A DNA stretch of 18,734 nucleotides from JBHIKY01 sp042139015. Its GTDB lineage: Bacteria > Bacillota > Bacilli > Bacillales > Marinococcaceae. Positions 5,720-13,601 of this stretch are shown in pieces; the stretch's first letter is position 1, and each line of letters opens with the position of its first letter. The stretch lies in the NCBI RefSeq assembly GCF_042139015.1, contig NZ_JBHIKY010000043.1, positions 1 through 18,734 of the forward strand, in the 5' to 3' direction. Under the pieces are notes generated by a model. That model saw nothing but the letters and a program-made list of their open reading frames with translations. It ran no database searches and had not been told where the DNA came from. The position numbers and the translations under genes are program-made.

Positions 5720-6709
5720 ATGCCTGAAGATGAGTTTGAATGGATTCGGAAACATATGCCTGATCGTTATCATCAGGCTGGGCTGATTGAAGGTATCGGA
5801 GATGATGCCGCTCTTTATGAGCCGGATCGAAATAGAATTGAGATTATTTGTGTAGATACGATGGTAGAGGGAATTCATTTTCGCAAAGACACGCTGAGTC
5901 CGGAAGATATCGGCCATAAAGCACTCGCCGTAAACATTTCAGATGTGGCTGCGATGGGTGGTTTTCCCGTCTTTTATGTTGTGTCCATGGCGATTCCGCC
6001 GCAGTGGACGGATGAGGATCTCTCCGGCATTTACAGAGGCATGAAGCACCTTTCGGATAAGTATGAAGCAGATATGATCGGTGGCGATACCGTTTCCTCT
6101 CCGCACGATCTTGTGATTACTGTGACCGTAACCGGTTATACAGAAAAAAACACGAGACTGCTTCGCCGAAATGCCCGTCCCGGGGATGTCGTGTTTATAA
6201 CAGGACCGACTGGCAGATCAGCCGCCGGCCTGAAGCTTCTGCTGGATAAAGGCAGGCACGCATTATATACTGCCACAGAAAAAATGTTAATCTCTTATCA
6301 TCAGCGCCCGCAGCCTAGAGTAAAAGCCGGGAGGATAGCCGCGGACCTGAAGTCAAGAATTTCACTAAATGATATAAGTGATGGACTTGCAAGTGAGGCA
6401 TGGGAAATTGCAGAAGCAAGCGGTGTAAAGATCTTGTTGAATGAAGCACAGCTCCCTGAAGCTGATGAGCTTAAGGGGTTTCCGGTTGGACAGCGCCTGG
6501 ATTGGATGCTCTACGGTGGGGAGGATTTCGAGCTTATCGGTACAATTCCTGCTGCGGACTGGCCGAGACTTCAGAATATGATGGCTGCAGCGGACCAGCC
6601 GGTTTTTAGTATCGGTGAAGTTACAGAAGGGCCAGCATCGGTGATTTTGAATACGAAAATCGGTAAAGATGAGAAATTAACAAAAAAAGGATATAATCAT
6701 TTTAAATAG
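5720..6709 (+). CDS. thiL: Thiamine-monophosphate kinase ThiL
   Basis: This 329-residue cytoplasmic enzyme of the PurM/AIR synthase-like ATP-binding fold phosphorylates thiamine monophosphate to thiamine pyrophosphate, the last step of cofactor synthesis. Seen in order are GIGDDAAL (residues 25-32, metal binding), VDTMVEGIHF (45-54), NISDVAAMGG (72-81), MIGGDTVSSP (119-128, metal/phosphate), TGPTGRSAAG (161-170), NDISDGLASE and GGEDFEL in the C-terminal half. Length is normal. The ATG at 5720 follows AAGGAAG with a 6-base gap. It is the first gene of a five-gene operon shared with tRNA-modification genes, the same order as ydiA-ydiE in B. subtilis. tsaE starts 13 bases after its stop. Confidence 0.96.
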   Translation: MPEDEFEWIRKHMPDRYHQAGLIEGIGDDAALYEPDRNRIEIICVDTMVEGIHFRKDTLSPEDIGHKALAVNISDVAAMGGFPVFYVVSMAIPPQWTDEDLSGIYRGMKHLSDKYEADMIGGDTVSSPHDLVITVTVTGYTEKNTRLLRRNARPGDVVFITGPTGRSAAGLKLLLDKGRHALYTATEKMLISYHQRPQPRVKAGRIAADLKSRISLNDISDGLASEAWEIAEASGVKILLNEAQLPEADELKGFPVGQRLDWMLYGGEDFELIGTIPAADWPRLQNMMAAADQPVFSIGEVTEGPASVILNTKIGKDEKLTKKGYNHFK

Positions 6710-6722
6710 AAGGTGAACTACA

Positions 6723-7184
6723 TTGAATTCTTTTCAAGCCCGGACTTCCTCTCCAGAGGAAACGATAAAGCTGGCAGAAGAGCTTGGAAAAAAGCTGAGC
6801 GCTGGGGATGTAATTACACTCGCCGGCGACCTTGGCGCCGGGAAAACCCATTTTACTAAGGGGATTGCTGCAGCTCTGCAGGTTCAGCGTACGCTGAACA
6901 GTCCGACGTTTACGATAATGAAACAGTACGAAGGGACACTCCCGCTTTATCATATGGATCTTTACCGTTTAGGAGAAGAGGAAGCAGAAGAGCTGGGCCT
7001 TGAGGAATACTTTGAAGGTGCCGGAATCTGCGTGATTGAATGGTCAGAGAAATTAACGGAACTGCTGCCGACGCAGAGGCTTCATATTGATATAAAAAGA
7101 GAAGGGGACTCATCCCGGCTTCTTGAGTTCTGCCCTCACGGGGAGCGGTTTGATTTGCTTTGCAAGGAGATGCAGATGAAATGA
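6723..7184 (+). CDS. tsaE: tRNA t6A biosynthesis ATPase TsaE
   Basis: This 153-residue P-loop ATPase works with TsaB and TsaD to transfer threonylcarbamoyl from TsaC/Sua5 product onto A37 of ANN-decoding tRNAs. The Walker A motif is GDLGAGKT (residues 35-42, K41), followed by SPTFTIMKQY (60-69), HMDLYRL (77-83) and ICVIEWSEKL near the Walker B position. Length and motifs fit the family. The start is a TTG at 6723, 6 bases after AGAAGGTGA; no ATG in this frame fits. Its TGA overlaps the tsaB start codon (ATGA), a sign of coupled translation. Confidence 0.95.
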   Translation: MNSFQARTSSPEETIKLAEELGKKLSAGDVITLAGDLGAGKTHFTKGIAAALQVQRTLNSPTFTIMKQYEGTLPLYHMDLYRLGEEEAEELGLEEYFEGAGICVIEWSEKLTELLPTQRLHIDIKREGDSSRLLEFCPHGERFDLLCKEMQMK

Positions 7185-7888
7185 AAATGTTAGCAATCGA
7201 TACTTCCACCTACGTACTTAGTGTGGCGCTGTCGGATGATGGCACCATCGTGGGTGAGTATACGACGAATTTAAAAAAGAATCATTCGGTCCGGCTGATG
7301 CATGCTATAGATGATCTTCTTCAAGGCACAGGCACTGCGGCAAAGGAGCTGGACGCGATTGCCGCGGCAAAAGGCCCTGGTTCCTACACTGGTGTTCGGA
7401 TCGGCATTACGACTGCGAAATCACTGGCATGGTCGCTCGGTATTCCGGTGTACGGCATCTCCACTCTTCACATGTATGCCCAGAACGGCAGAGGTTTTGC
7501 CGGCATGATATGTCCATTTATAGATGCGAGAAGAGATCAGGTGTATACGGGGCTGTATGAAAGCAGAGGCCGCTATGCAGAAGTAGTGCAGAAAGACCGG
7601 ATCATCCTGCTTGAGGATTGGCTTGAGGAGCTGAAGCACGTTAATGCTCCGGTTCTTTTTCTCAGCCAGGACAGTGATAAGCATAAGGCTTCAATCGTAA
7701 AAGCTTTAGGGACGAACGCTTATTTCGGAGATGCGCGCGAACAGCTTCCTCATGCTTCCGCCATGTTTTCAATAATTCAAAAAGAAGGCGGTTCAATCGA
7801 TCCCCATCATCTTGTTCCGGAATACGCCCAGCTTGCGGAAGCAGAGAAAAAGTGGCTTGCTGCGAAAGAAGGAGTCTCCCATGAGTAA
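7181..7888 (+). CDS. tsaB: tRNA t6A biosynthesis protein TsaB
   Basis: This 235-residue ASKHA-fold protein (YeaZ/YdiC) is the non-catalytic partner that stabilises TsaD in the t6A complex. The N-terminus MKMLAIDTSTYVLSVALSDD and the segment AAKGPGSYTGVRIGITTAKSLA (residues 62-83) are typical. The ATG at 7181 was chosen over an upstream TTG at 7160, because AAGGAGA lies 10 bases before it and the protein then begins as in the family. It overlaps tsaE by four bases and rimI by eight. Length is close to the usual 230 residues. Confidence 0.95.
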   Translation: MKMLAIDTSTYVLSVALSDDGTIVGEYTTNLKKNHSVRLMHAIDDLLQGTGTAAKELDAIAAAKGPGSYTGVRIGITTAKSLAWSLGIPVYGISTLHMYAQNGRGFAGMICPFIDARRDQVYTGLYESRGRYAEVVQKDRIILLEDWLEELKHVNAPVLFLSQDSDKHKASIVKALGTNAYFGDAREQLPHASAMFSIIQKEGGSIDPHHLVPEYAQLAEAEKKWLAAKEGVSHE

Positions 7889-8354
7889 ACAGGCGGAGGT
7901 TCGGTTAATGAAGGAAGCGGATATTGAAGGAGTGCTGAGAGTCGAGCATAATGCGTTTCAGCTCCCCTGGACGAGACAGGCGTTTATGAATGAGCTGAAA
8001 AACAACCAATTTGCCCATTACCTTGTGGCAGAAAAGAATGGAATAATCGTAGGGTACTGTGGTGTTTGGATTGTCATTGATGAAGCTCATATCACCAATA
8101 TTGCGGTTCATTCCTCAAAACGCGGTCGTCAAATTGGGGATGACCTGCTTATCCATGCGCTTGAAATGGCTTATACGTATGGAGCCAAAACGATGTCGCT
8201 TGAGGTGCGGGTCAGCAATGAGGTAGCGCAGGCCCTTTACGACAAACATGGGTTTCAGCCTGCCGGCATCCGCAAGAATTATTATACAGACAATAACGAA
8301 GACGCTTTAGTAATGTGGGTGAATTTACATGAACAACGAAGAATGCAATCTTAA
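7881..8354 (+). CDS. rimI: N-alpha-acetyltransferase RimI (ribosomal protein S18 type)
   Basis: This 157-residue GNAT-fold enzyme acetylates the N-terminal alanine of ribosomal protein S18 in the characterised family member. The acetyl-CoA pyrophosphate loop is RGRQIGDDLL (residues 81-90), preceded by ITNIAV; SLEVRVSNEVAQALYDKHGF (106-125) is the GNAT motif B region with the expected Glu (E108) and the C-terminal tyrosines YY (134-135). The ATG at 7881 follows AAGGAG with 6 bases. It overlaps tsaB by 8 bases, and tsaD starts inside its 3' end. Position between tsaB and tsaD is the same as ydiD in B. subtilis. The S18 substrate is inferred from the family. Confidence 0.93.
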   Translation: MSKQAEVRLMKEADIEGVLRVEHNAFQLPWTRQAFMNELKNNQFAHYLVAEKNGIIVGYCGVWIVIDEAHITNIAVHSSKRGRQIGDDLLIHALEMAYTYGAKTMSLEVRVSNEVAQALYDKHGFQPAGIRKNYYTDNNEDALVMWVNLHEQRRMQS

Positions 8355-9357
8355 AGAAAGTATGATATTAGCGATTGAAACGAGCTGTGATGAAACAGCG
8401 GCAGCGGTAATTCAAGATGGGGAGACGATTTTATCCAATATCGTCGCTTCTCAGATTGACAGCCATAAACGCTTTGGAGGTGTTGTTCCTGAAATAGCCT
8501 CCCGTCACCACGTCGAGAGTATCACGCAGGTGGTGGAGGAAGCGATGGAAAAAGCGGAAGTGTCCTTTGAGGATCTTGATGCGGTGGCTGTGACGGAAGG
8601 TCCGGGGCTGGTTGGGGCGCTGCTGATCGGTGTGAATGCTGCGAAAGCGATTGCGTACGCACACGATTTACCTCTTATTCCGGTGCATCACATTGCCGGT
8701 CATATTTATGCAGCGCGGCTCCAGGAGAGGTGGGAGTTTCCTGTGCTTGCCCTGGTCGTGTCAGGAGGGCATACAGAGCTCATTTTAATGAAAGAAGAAG
8801 GAGAGTTTGAGGTTATCGGAGAGACGCGTGATGATGCGGCAGGAGAGGCGTATGACAAAGTGGCACGGACATTGAATCTTCCTTATCCGGGCGGACCGGA
8901 GCTCGATAAGCTTGCCAAGCAGGGTTCTCCAGTCATTAATCTGCCAATTGCCTGGCTCGAGAATGATTCCTACGACTTTAGCTTCAGCGGCTTAAAATCA
9001 GCAGTTATTAACAAACTGCACAATGCGGAGCAGCGAGGGGAAACAATTGCACCGGAAGATCTGGCCGCAAGCTTTCAGCAGAGCGTCGTCACCGTGCTGA
9101 CTGAAAAAACGAGAAAAGCGGCTGCTTCCTACGGTGTGCAGCAGGTAGTAATGGCCGGAGGAGTCGCTGCCAATACGGGCCTGCGCGAAGCAATGAAAGA
9201 AACATTTGCCGACTCGGAAATTACGTTGACGATTCCACCTCTTTCTCTTTGTACAGACAATGCGGCAATGATCGGGGCAGCAGCTCATATCGGGTGGAAA
9301 ACTAAAACCTTTGCCGAATTGCATTTAAATGGTATCCCTGGCCTGGCCCTCACATAA
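8329..9357 (+). CDS. tsaD: tRNA N6-threonylcarbamoyladenosine transferase TsaD (Gcp)
   Basis: This 342-residue catalytic subunit of t6A synthesis has the metal-binding HIAGH (H121, H125) and the third ligand D310 in CTDNAAMIGAA. Other conserved pieces are AIETSCDETAAAV near the N-terminus, RFGGVVPEIASRHH (48-61), VTEGPGLVGALLIG (88-101), VVSGGHTEL (143-151), GEAYDKVAR (172-180), FSFSGLKSAV (217-226) and AGGVAANTGLR (276-286). The ATG at 8329 gives the length seen in B. subtilis and has GGGTGA 6 bases upstream. An ATG at 8362 would also keep the domain but has a poor ribosome-binding site. It overlaps rimI by 26 bases and ends the operon. Confidence 0.97.
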   Translation: MNNEECNLKESMILAIETSCDETAAAVIQDGETILSNIVASQIDSHKRFGGVVPEIASRHHVESITQVVEEAMEKAEVSFEDLDAVAVTEGPGLVGALLIGVNAAKAIAYAHDLPLIPVHHIAGHIYAARLQERWEFPVLALVVSGGHTELILMKEEGEFEVIGETRDDAAGEAYDKVARTLNLPYPGGPELDKLAKQGSPVINLPIAWLENDSYDFSFSGLKSAVINKLHNAEQRGETIAPEDLAASFQQSVVTVLTEKTRKAAASYGVQQVVMAGGVAANTGLREAMKETFADSEITLTIPPLSLCTDNAAMIGAAAHIGWKTKTFAELHLNGIPGLALT

Positions 9358-9371
9358 GAGCCAGGTCTTTT
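9342..9371 (+). terminator. Terminator at the end of tsaD
   Basis: CCTGG (9342-9346) with CTC (9349-9351) pairs with GAGCCAGG (9358-9365), leaving a two-base bulge, and TCTTTT follows. The stop codon lies in the loop. The T tract is short, so efficiency may be moderate. Confidence 0.6.
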
Positions 9372-9382
9372 GTATGAATTTC

Positions 9383-9554
9383 TGTTAATAACATTATTGT
9401 GGATAATGTGGATAAGCCATAGGAAAATTGATTCAAAGGGAGTATCCCTGTGTACGGTTATTCTGTGGATAAGTTAGTGATTTTGTGAATAAGTACAAAA
9501 AGTCCTGCTAAATGTGCGGAAATCTGTTGATAAAACTGTGGACAATGTGGATAT
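9383..9554 (+). promoter_or_regulatory. Cluster of eight DnaA-box-like 9-mers, one orientation
   Basis: The 253-base gap between tsaD and the convergent ABC-F gene holds three perfect TGTGGATAA boxes (reverse complement of TTATCCACA) at 9398-9406, 9407-9415 and 9464-9472, a TGTGAATAA at 9484-9492, and one-mismatch boxes TGTTAATAA (9383), TGTTGATAA (9525), TGTGGACAA (9537) and TGTGGATAT (9546). All face the same way; two pairs are directly abutting. In B. subtilis a DnaA-box cluster is known at gcp (tsaD), one of several that bind DnaA and affect replication initiation, so this is probably the same element. It is not an origin on its own: no dnaA or dnaN gene lies next to it. Confidence 0.8.
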
Positions 9555-9570
9555 TTCACTAAATTTGTAA

Positions 9571-9602
9571 ATAAAAATAGAGCAGCCTTGAAAGCTGCTC
9601 TA
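9571..9602 (-). terminator. Terminator of the ABC-F gene (minus strand)
   Basis: TAGAGCAGC (9578-9586) and GCTGCTCTA (9594-9602) form a 9-bp stem with a 7-base loop. On the minus strand it is followed by TTTTTATTT, so it serves the leftward gene ending at 9611. Confidence 0.85.
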
Positions 9603-9610
9603 ATTAATTC

Positions 9611-11560
9611 CTATACTTCTTCGGTTTGAAGGGCTTCCCACGTTTCCATGAGACTTTCGAGCCTCACCTGAAGGGAATCAATTTCCTGCTGAACGAGCGC
9701 GGCTTTTTCGTGATCCTCATAGACTTCGGGGGTGAGCATGTCTGCTTCATACTGGGCAAGCTGCTCTTCAAGCTCTGCTATATCTGCTTCGGTATTTTCG
9801 ATATCGCGCTGGCGCTTACGGGCGAGCTTTTTCGCTTCTTTTCCCTGAAAATGCTTTTCTTTATCGGAGTCAGCACCAGCCGTTTGTTCAGAACTGTCCT
9901 TTTGCGGCTGTTGGTGTGCCCGCAGAGCTTCCCGTTCCCGTGCTTCTTCTTTTTTCATCAAAAAATAATCATAATCCCCGAGATATTCTTGGAGGCCGTT
10001 ATGGTTCAGCTCCACTATTTTCGTGGCCATCCGGTTAAGAAAGTAGCGGTCATGAGAGACAAACAGCAGTGTACCGGGATAATCGAGGAGCGCCGATTCA
10101 AGAACTTCCTTGCTGTCGAGATCAAGGTGGTTGGTAGGCTCGTCAAAAATAAGAAAATTAGCCTTTTGCATCATCAGCTTCGCGAGAGCGAGCCGGGCCT
10201 TTTCCCCGCCGCTCAAATCATAGACCTGCTTTAATACATCCTCTCCGCTGAATAGAAAATTTCCGAGGACAGTTCTAATTTCTTTTTCCGGAGTAAGAGG
10301 GTAGTCATCCCAGAGCTCATGCAGCACATCCTTGCGTGAATCGAGGCCTGCCTGCTCCTGATCGTAATACCCGACACTGATTTTACTGCCGAGCCGGATA
10401 CTGCCGGAATCAATGTTAAGGCTGCCTGCAATAGCTTTTAAGAGTGTGGATTTCCCCGCTCCGTTCGGACCGATGAGACCAATGCTTTCTCCTCGTTTAA
10501 TCGAGAGAGTCAACTGTTCAATGATGGGAGGATGGCTGCCGTAGGAAATGCTGATATTCTGCAGCTGCAGCACATCATTTCCGCTCTGCCGGTCAATTTC
10601 AAACGAAAACTTCGCTGATTTCAAAGCGCCGTCCGGTCGGTCGAGCTGATCCATGTTTTCGAGTTTTTTGCGGCGGCTCTGGGCACGCTTTGAAGTAGAA
10701 GCACGGGCAATATTGCGCTGCACAAAATCCTCGAGCACGGCCCGCTCCTTCTGCTGCTTCTCAAACGCTTTTAATTCCTGTTCAAAGCGGTTCGCTTTTT
10801 CGACTAAATATCTGCTGTAATTGCCGTGATACAGGGCGGCTTTCTGCCATGCCACTTCATATACCTTGGTGACTATGTTATCCAAAAAGTAGCGGTCGTG
10901 CGAGACAATCAAAACGGCTCCGGGATAGCTGGATAAATATTGCTCAAGCCAGCGAAGAGTATCGATGTCAAGATGGTTAGTGGGCTCATCAAGTACGAGA
11001 ACATCTGGTTTGGACAACAGCAGCTTCCCTAGCGCAAGCCTTGTTTTCTGTCCGCCGCTTAAGGACGAGATCGATTCATTATAGTCAAATCCGGAAAAAG
11101 ATAAACCGGATAACACACCACGGATATCCGCTTCATATTGATAGCCTCCGCCGGAGCGGAACGCATGCTGCAGCTCATCGTATTCCTTCGAAACCCGCTC
11201 AAAGGAATCAGGATCTGTATTCACTGAAACAGCGGCCATTTTTTCTTCGAGCGTCCGAAGTTTTTTTTCCATCTTTCGTAAAGAAGAAAACACCGTCAGC
11301 ATTTCCTCCCAGATGGAACGATCCGACTGCAGGCCGCTGTGCTGATCGAGATAGCCGAGCTTTGTTTCCTTAGGAATAATGACGTCCCCTGTATCGTAGC
11401 CGAGCTGGCCGGATATGATTTTTAAAAGCGTGGATTTCCCCGCCCCGTTTCTGCCGACCAGTGCGACACGCTCTTTTTCTTTTATTTCCATTTTTACGTC
11501 GCGGAGAATCGTCTCCGCCCCATATGATTTGCTTACGTTTACACATTGAAGTACGATCAT
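9611..11560 (-). CDS. ABC-F family ATPase (YdiF-like), ribosome-associated
   Basis: This 649-residue protein has two ABC ATPase domains and no membrane segments, typical of the ABC-F family, which acts on ribosomes rather than in transport. Domain 1 has GRNGAGKST near residue 37, LSGGQKTRLALG and VLVLDEPTNHLD; domain 2 has GPNGAGKSTLLK, LSGGEKARLALAKL and FLIFDEPTNHLDLD. A charged linker joins them, and the C-terminus (after about residue 540) is a Lys/Glu/Gln-rich coiled coil. I set the start at the ATG at 11560, 9 bases after AAAGG. The ATG at 11569 is possible, but the AAAGG would then abut it directly. Position next to tsaD matches B. subtilis ydiF. Translation-factor versus antibiotic-protection role cannot be decided from sequence, but the housekeeping location favours the former. 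Confidence 0.93.
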   Translation of the reverse strand: MIVLQCVNVSKSYGAETILRDVKMEIKEKERVALVGRNGAGKSTLLKIISGQLGYDTGDVIIPKETKLGYLDQHSGLQSDRSIWEEMLTVFSSLRKMEKKLRTLEEKMAAVSVNTDPDSFERVSKEYDELQHAFRSGGGYQYEADIRGVLSGLSFSGFDYNESISSLSGGQKTRLALGKLLLSKPDVLVLDEPTNHLDIDTLRWLEQYLSSYPGAVLIVSHDRYFLDNIVTKVYEVAWQKAALYHGNYSRYLVEKANRFEQELKAFEKQQKERAVLEDFVQRNIARASTSKRAQSRRKKLENMDQLDRPDGALKSAKFSFEIDRQSGNDVLQLQNISISYGSHPPIIEQLTLSIKRGESIGLIGPNGAGKSTLLKAIAGSLNIDSGSIRLGSKISVGYYDQEQAGLDSRKDVLHELWDDYPLTPEKEIRTVLGNFLFSGEDVLKQVYDLSGGEKARLALAKLMMQKANFLIFDEPTNHLDLDSKEVLESALLDYPGTLLFVSHDRYFLNRMATKIVELNHNGLQEYLGDYDYFLMKKEEAREREALRAHQQPQKDSSEQTAGADSDKEKHFQGKEAKKLARKRQRDIENTEADIAELEEQLAQYEADMLTPEVYEDHEKAALVQQEIDSLQVRLESLMETWEALQTEEV

Positions 11561-11701
11561 TTTCGACATCCTTTATGAACCATTCTGCTGTTTTCAGTCT
11601 ATCGTATTTTCAAAAAAAACGCGATGTATCCCGCATGAAAAGTATGAATCACTCGATTTTTGGCAATATAGTGAACAGGTGCTCCGGAAATAATTCTTCC
11701 T

Positions 11702-11731
11702 ATTACATATGGAGCGATTATAGTGTACAAT
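11702..11731 (+). promoter_or_regulatory. Possible promoter of rex-tatA-tatC
   Basis: ATTACA (11702-11707) and TACAAT (11726-11731) are 18 bases apart, 117 bases before the rex start. The 287-base gap between the divergent ABC-F and rex genes must hold promoters for both. No perfect Rex operator (TTGTGAAATATATTTCACAA type) is visible in it. Confidence 0.35.
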
Positions 11732-11847
11732 AGACAAGTAGTAAAAGCAGATCCAACTACTGTAGAACGAGCATTTTGTGATCAGCTGCCCCAGTGGCGG
11801 CAAGAAACTGTCGAATCGTAGAACCCGATGGAATGTTGGAGGCTGCA

Positions 11848-12492
11848 ATGAATATAGACCAGCAAAAAATACCACAGGCAACAGCAAAGCGGCTGCCGCT
11901 GTATTACCGGTTCCTCGAGAACCTTCATGCCTCAGGGAAGCAGCGCGTCTCCTCGACCGAACTGAGTGAGGCTGTCAAAGTGGATTCCGCTACGATCCGC
12001 CGGGATTTTTCCTATTTCGGCGCCCTCGGAAAAAAAGGTTACGGATATAATGTTCACTATCTGCTCTCCTTCTTTCGGAAAACACTTGCCCAGGACGAAG
12101 TGACGAAGGTGTTTCTCATCGGAGTCGGAAATCTCGGCACTGCCTTATTGAAATACAATTTCTCGAAAAGCGACAACACTCAAATAGTCTCGGCTTTTGA
12201 TGTGAATGAAAAGGTAATCGGAAACGAAATAAGCGGTGTTGAAATCCATCACCTTGATCAACTGCCGGAGGTGCGGGGCAGCATGGACGCGCCGGCAGCC
12301 ATATTAACTGTCCCGGCAGAAGCCGCGCAGGCCACAGCCGAAAAGCTGGTGAATGCCGGTATTAAGGGAATCCTGAATTTCACTCCGGCACGACTGACGG
12401 TCCCGGATCACGTCCGGGTTCATCATATTGACTTATCGGTAGAACTGCAGACACTTGTATATTTTTTAAAGAATTACCCTCTCGACAGCTGA
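11848..12492 (+). CDS. rex: Redox-sensing transcriptional repressor Rex
   Basis: This 214-residue Rex protein has an N-terminal winged-helix DNA-binding domain and a C-terminal Rossmann domain that senses the NADH/NAD ratio. It represses fermentation and respiratory genes and leaves DNA when NADH rises. Seen are KIPQATAKRLPLYYRFL (residues 7-23), VSSTELSEAVKVDSATIRRD with the recognition helix (34-53), FSYFGALGKKGYGY (54-67) and the NADH-binding GVGNLG (92-97), and TPARL and DLSVELQTLVYFL near the end. The ATG at 11848 was chosen over one at 11833 and earlier starts: TTGGAGG stands 5 bases upstream and the B. subtilis protein begins at the same place. tatA follows after 31 bases with no terminator, so rex heads the operon. 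Confidence 0.95.
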   Translation: MNIDQQKIPQATAKRLPLYYRFLENLHASGKQRVSSTELSEAVKVDSATIRRDFSYFGALGKKGYGYNVHYLLSFFRKTLAQDEVTKVFLIGVGNLGTALLKYNFSKSDNTQIVSAFDVNEKVIGNEISGVEIHHLDQLPEVRGSMDAPAAILTVPAEAAQATAEKLVNAGIKGILNFTPARLTVPDHVRVHHIDLSVELQTLVYFLKNYPLDS

Positions 12493-12523
12493 GAAGGATC
12501 ATTTTAAGTTGGAGGTGGCCTGA

Positions 12524-12718
12524 ATGCCCGGCCCAATGAGTATAGTATTGATTGTCGTTGCTGCATTATTGATTTTCGGTCCGAAAAAGCTTCCGGAGCT
12601 TGGAAGAGCAGCCGGAAACACCCTGCGTGAATTTAAGCACGCAACCAAAGGACTTGCCGACGATGATGACGACGATAAGAAGAATAATACGCAATCCAAT
12701 TCAAGCAGTGATAAGTAA
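12524..12718 (+). CDS. tatA: Sec-independent translocase subunit TatA (TatAy type)
   Basis: This 64-residue pore-forming subunit of the twin-arginine translocase has a short N-terminal transmembrane helix (about residues 5-19), the FGPKKLPELGR hinge (18-28) and an amphipathic helix AAGNTLREFKHATKG. The tail carries six Asp in a row (from residue 47) before Lys, Asn and Ser residues, more acidic than B. subtilis TatAy. It resembles TatAy in length and in the MPxGP-like start. GGAGGTG lies 6 bases before the ATG. It is followed by tatC after 16 bases and makes the minimal TatA-TatC pair, with no TatB. Confidence 0.93.
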   Translation: MPGPMSIVLIVVAALLIFGPKKLPELGRAAGNTLREFKHATKGLADDDDDDKKNNTQSNSSSDK

Positions 12719-12734
12719 TAGTTAGGCGGGAAAA

Positions 12735-13514
12735 ATGATGGCTGAGAAAAACATGTCCGTCGTCGACCATATGGAAGAGCTGCGCCGCCGGATTCTGTTC
12801 GTAGGAGCATTTCTTCTCGCCGCAATGATACTCGGGCTGTTTCTGGCGCCGGGTATTATTTCTTACTTGCAGAGCACGCCGGAAGCAGAAGATTTTCCGA
12901 TGAACGTCTTTAAGCTGACGGACCCCTTGAAATTATATATGAACTTTGCTTTTTTTATAGGCTTAATCGTCGTGTTTCCGCTTCTTTTATTCCAGCTCTG
13001 GGCTTTTATTTCCCCGGGACTGATGGAAAAGGAACGGAAGGTGACACTTGCATATATACCGGTCGCGACATTATTGTTTTTCGGCGGCCTGGCATTTGCC
13101 TATTTTATTTTGTTTCCGAATGTTATTTTGTTTCTAAGCAATCTTTCCGATAGATTGAACGTGACAGAGCAGTACGGCGTTAACGATTATTTTGCCTTTT
13201 TGCTTCAGCTGACGCTGCCGTTCGGTTTTTTGTTTCAGCTGCCGGTCGTGATTATGTTTCTCACCCGGCTCGGGCTTGTCACGCCTGCCTGGCTGCGCCA
13301 TGTCAGGAAGTACGCCTACTTTGCACTGCTTGTCATCGCAGGATTCATTACTCCGCCGGAGATTGTCTCCCACGTGATGGTCACGCTGCCGCTGTTTATT
13401 CTCTACGAAATCAGTATTCTCGTCTCACGCTTTTCGTATAAAAAAGTGTTAAAAGCAGAGCAGGAGAAAATGGAGCAGTGGGCGAAGGAAGATAAAGAAC
13501 GAAATATTAAATAA
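12735..13514 (+). CDS. tatC: Sec-independent translocase subunit TatC (TatCy type)
   Basis: This 259-residue polytopic membrane protein is the receptor for twin-arginine signal peptides. The N-terminal cytoplasmic motif is VDHMEELRRRI, followed by six predicted membrane segments. Conserved features are LTDPLKLYMNFAFF, LLLFQLWAFISPGLMEKER in the first cytoplasmic loop, FAYFILFP, and the late VIAGFITPPEIVSHV segment. Two in-frame ATGs occur at 12735 and 12738. AGGCGGG stands 4 and 7 bases from them, so the second may be the real start. It closes the rex-tatA-tatC unit before a strong terminator. The residues after TM6 form a charged cytoplasmic tail. Confidence 0.95.
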   Translation: MMAEKNMSVVDHMEELRRRILFVGAFLLAAMILGLFLAPGIISYLQSTPEAEDFPMNVFKLTDPLKLYMNFAFFIGLIVVFPLLLFQLWAFISPGLMEKERKVTLAYIPVATLLFFGGLAFAYFILFPNVILFLSNLSDRLNVTEQYGVNDYFAFLLQLTLPFGFLFQLPVVIMFLTRLGLVTPAWLRHVRKYAYFALLVIAGFITPPEIVSHVMVTLPLFILYEISILVSRFSYKKVLKAEQEKMEQWAKEDKERNIK

Positions 13515-13518
13515 ACAG

Positions 13519-13545
13519 AACCCGGTTTCCGAACCGGGTTTTTTA
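13519..13545 (+). terminator. Terminator of rex-tatA-tatC
   Basis: AACCCGGTT (13519-13527) and AACCGGGTT (13532-13540) form a 9-bp stem with a 4-base loop, running into six T. Confidence 0.92.
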
Positions 13546-13569
13546 TATGATATAGTATAGAGATATATT

Positions 13570-13586
13570 ATTTCGCAAGACGAAAT
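13570..13586. promoter_or_regulatory. Inverted repeat before the MFS gene, possible operator
   Basis: ATTTCG-N5-CGAAAT sits 16 bases before the start codon of the MFS exporter and just upstream of its ribosome-binding site, downstream of AT-rich promoter-like sequence (TATAGTATAGAGATATATTA). It could be a repressor site or an RNA hairpin near the start. No regulator gene is adjacent. Confidence 0.3.
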
Positions 13587-13601
13587 GTTGGGTGAGGAGT
13601 A

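Noticed and set aside
9383..9554. Chromosomal replication origin
   Set aside because: DnaA boxes are present, but there is no dnaA, dnaN, recF or AT-rich unwinding element with DnaA-trio pattern beside them. The position at tsaD fits a DnaA-titrating cluster better.
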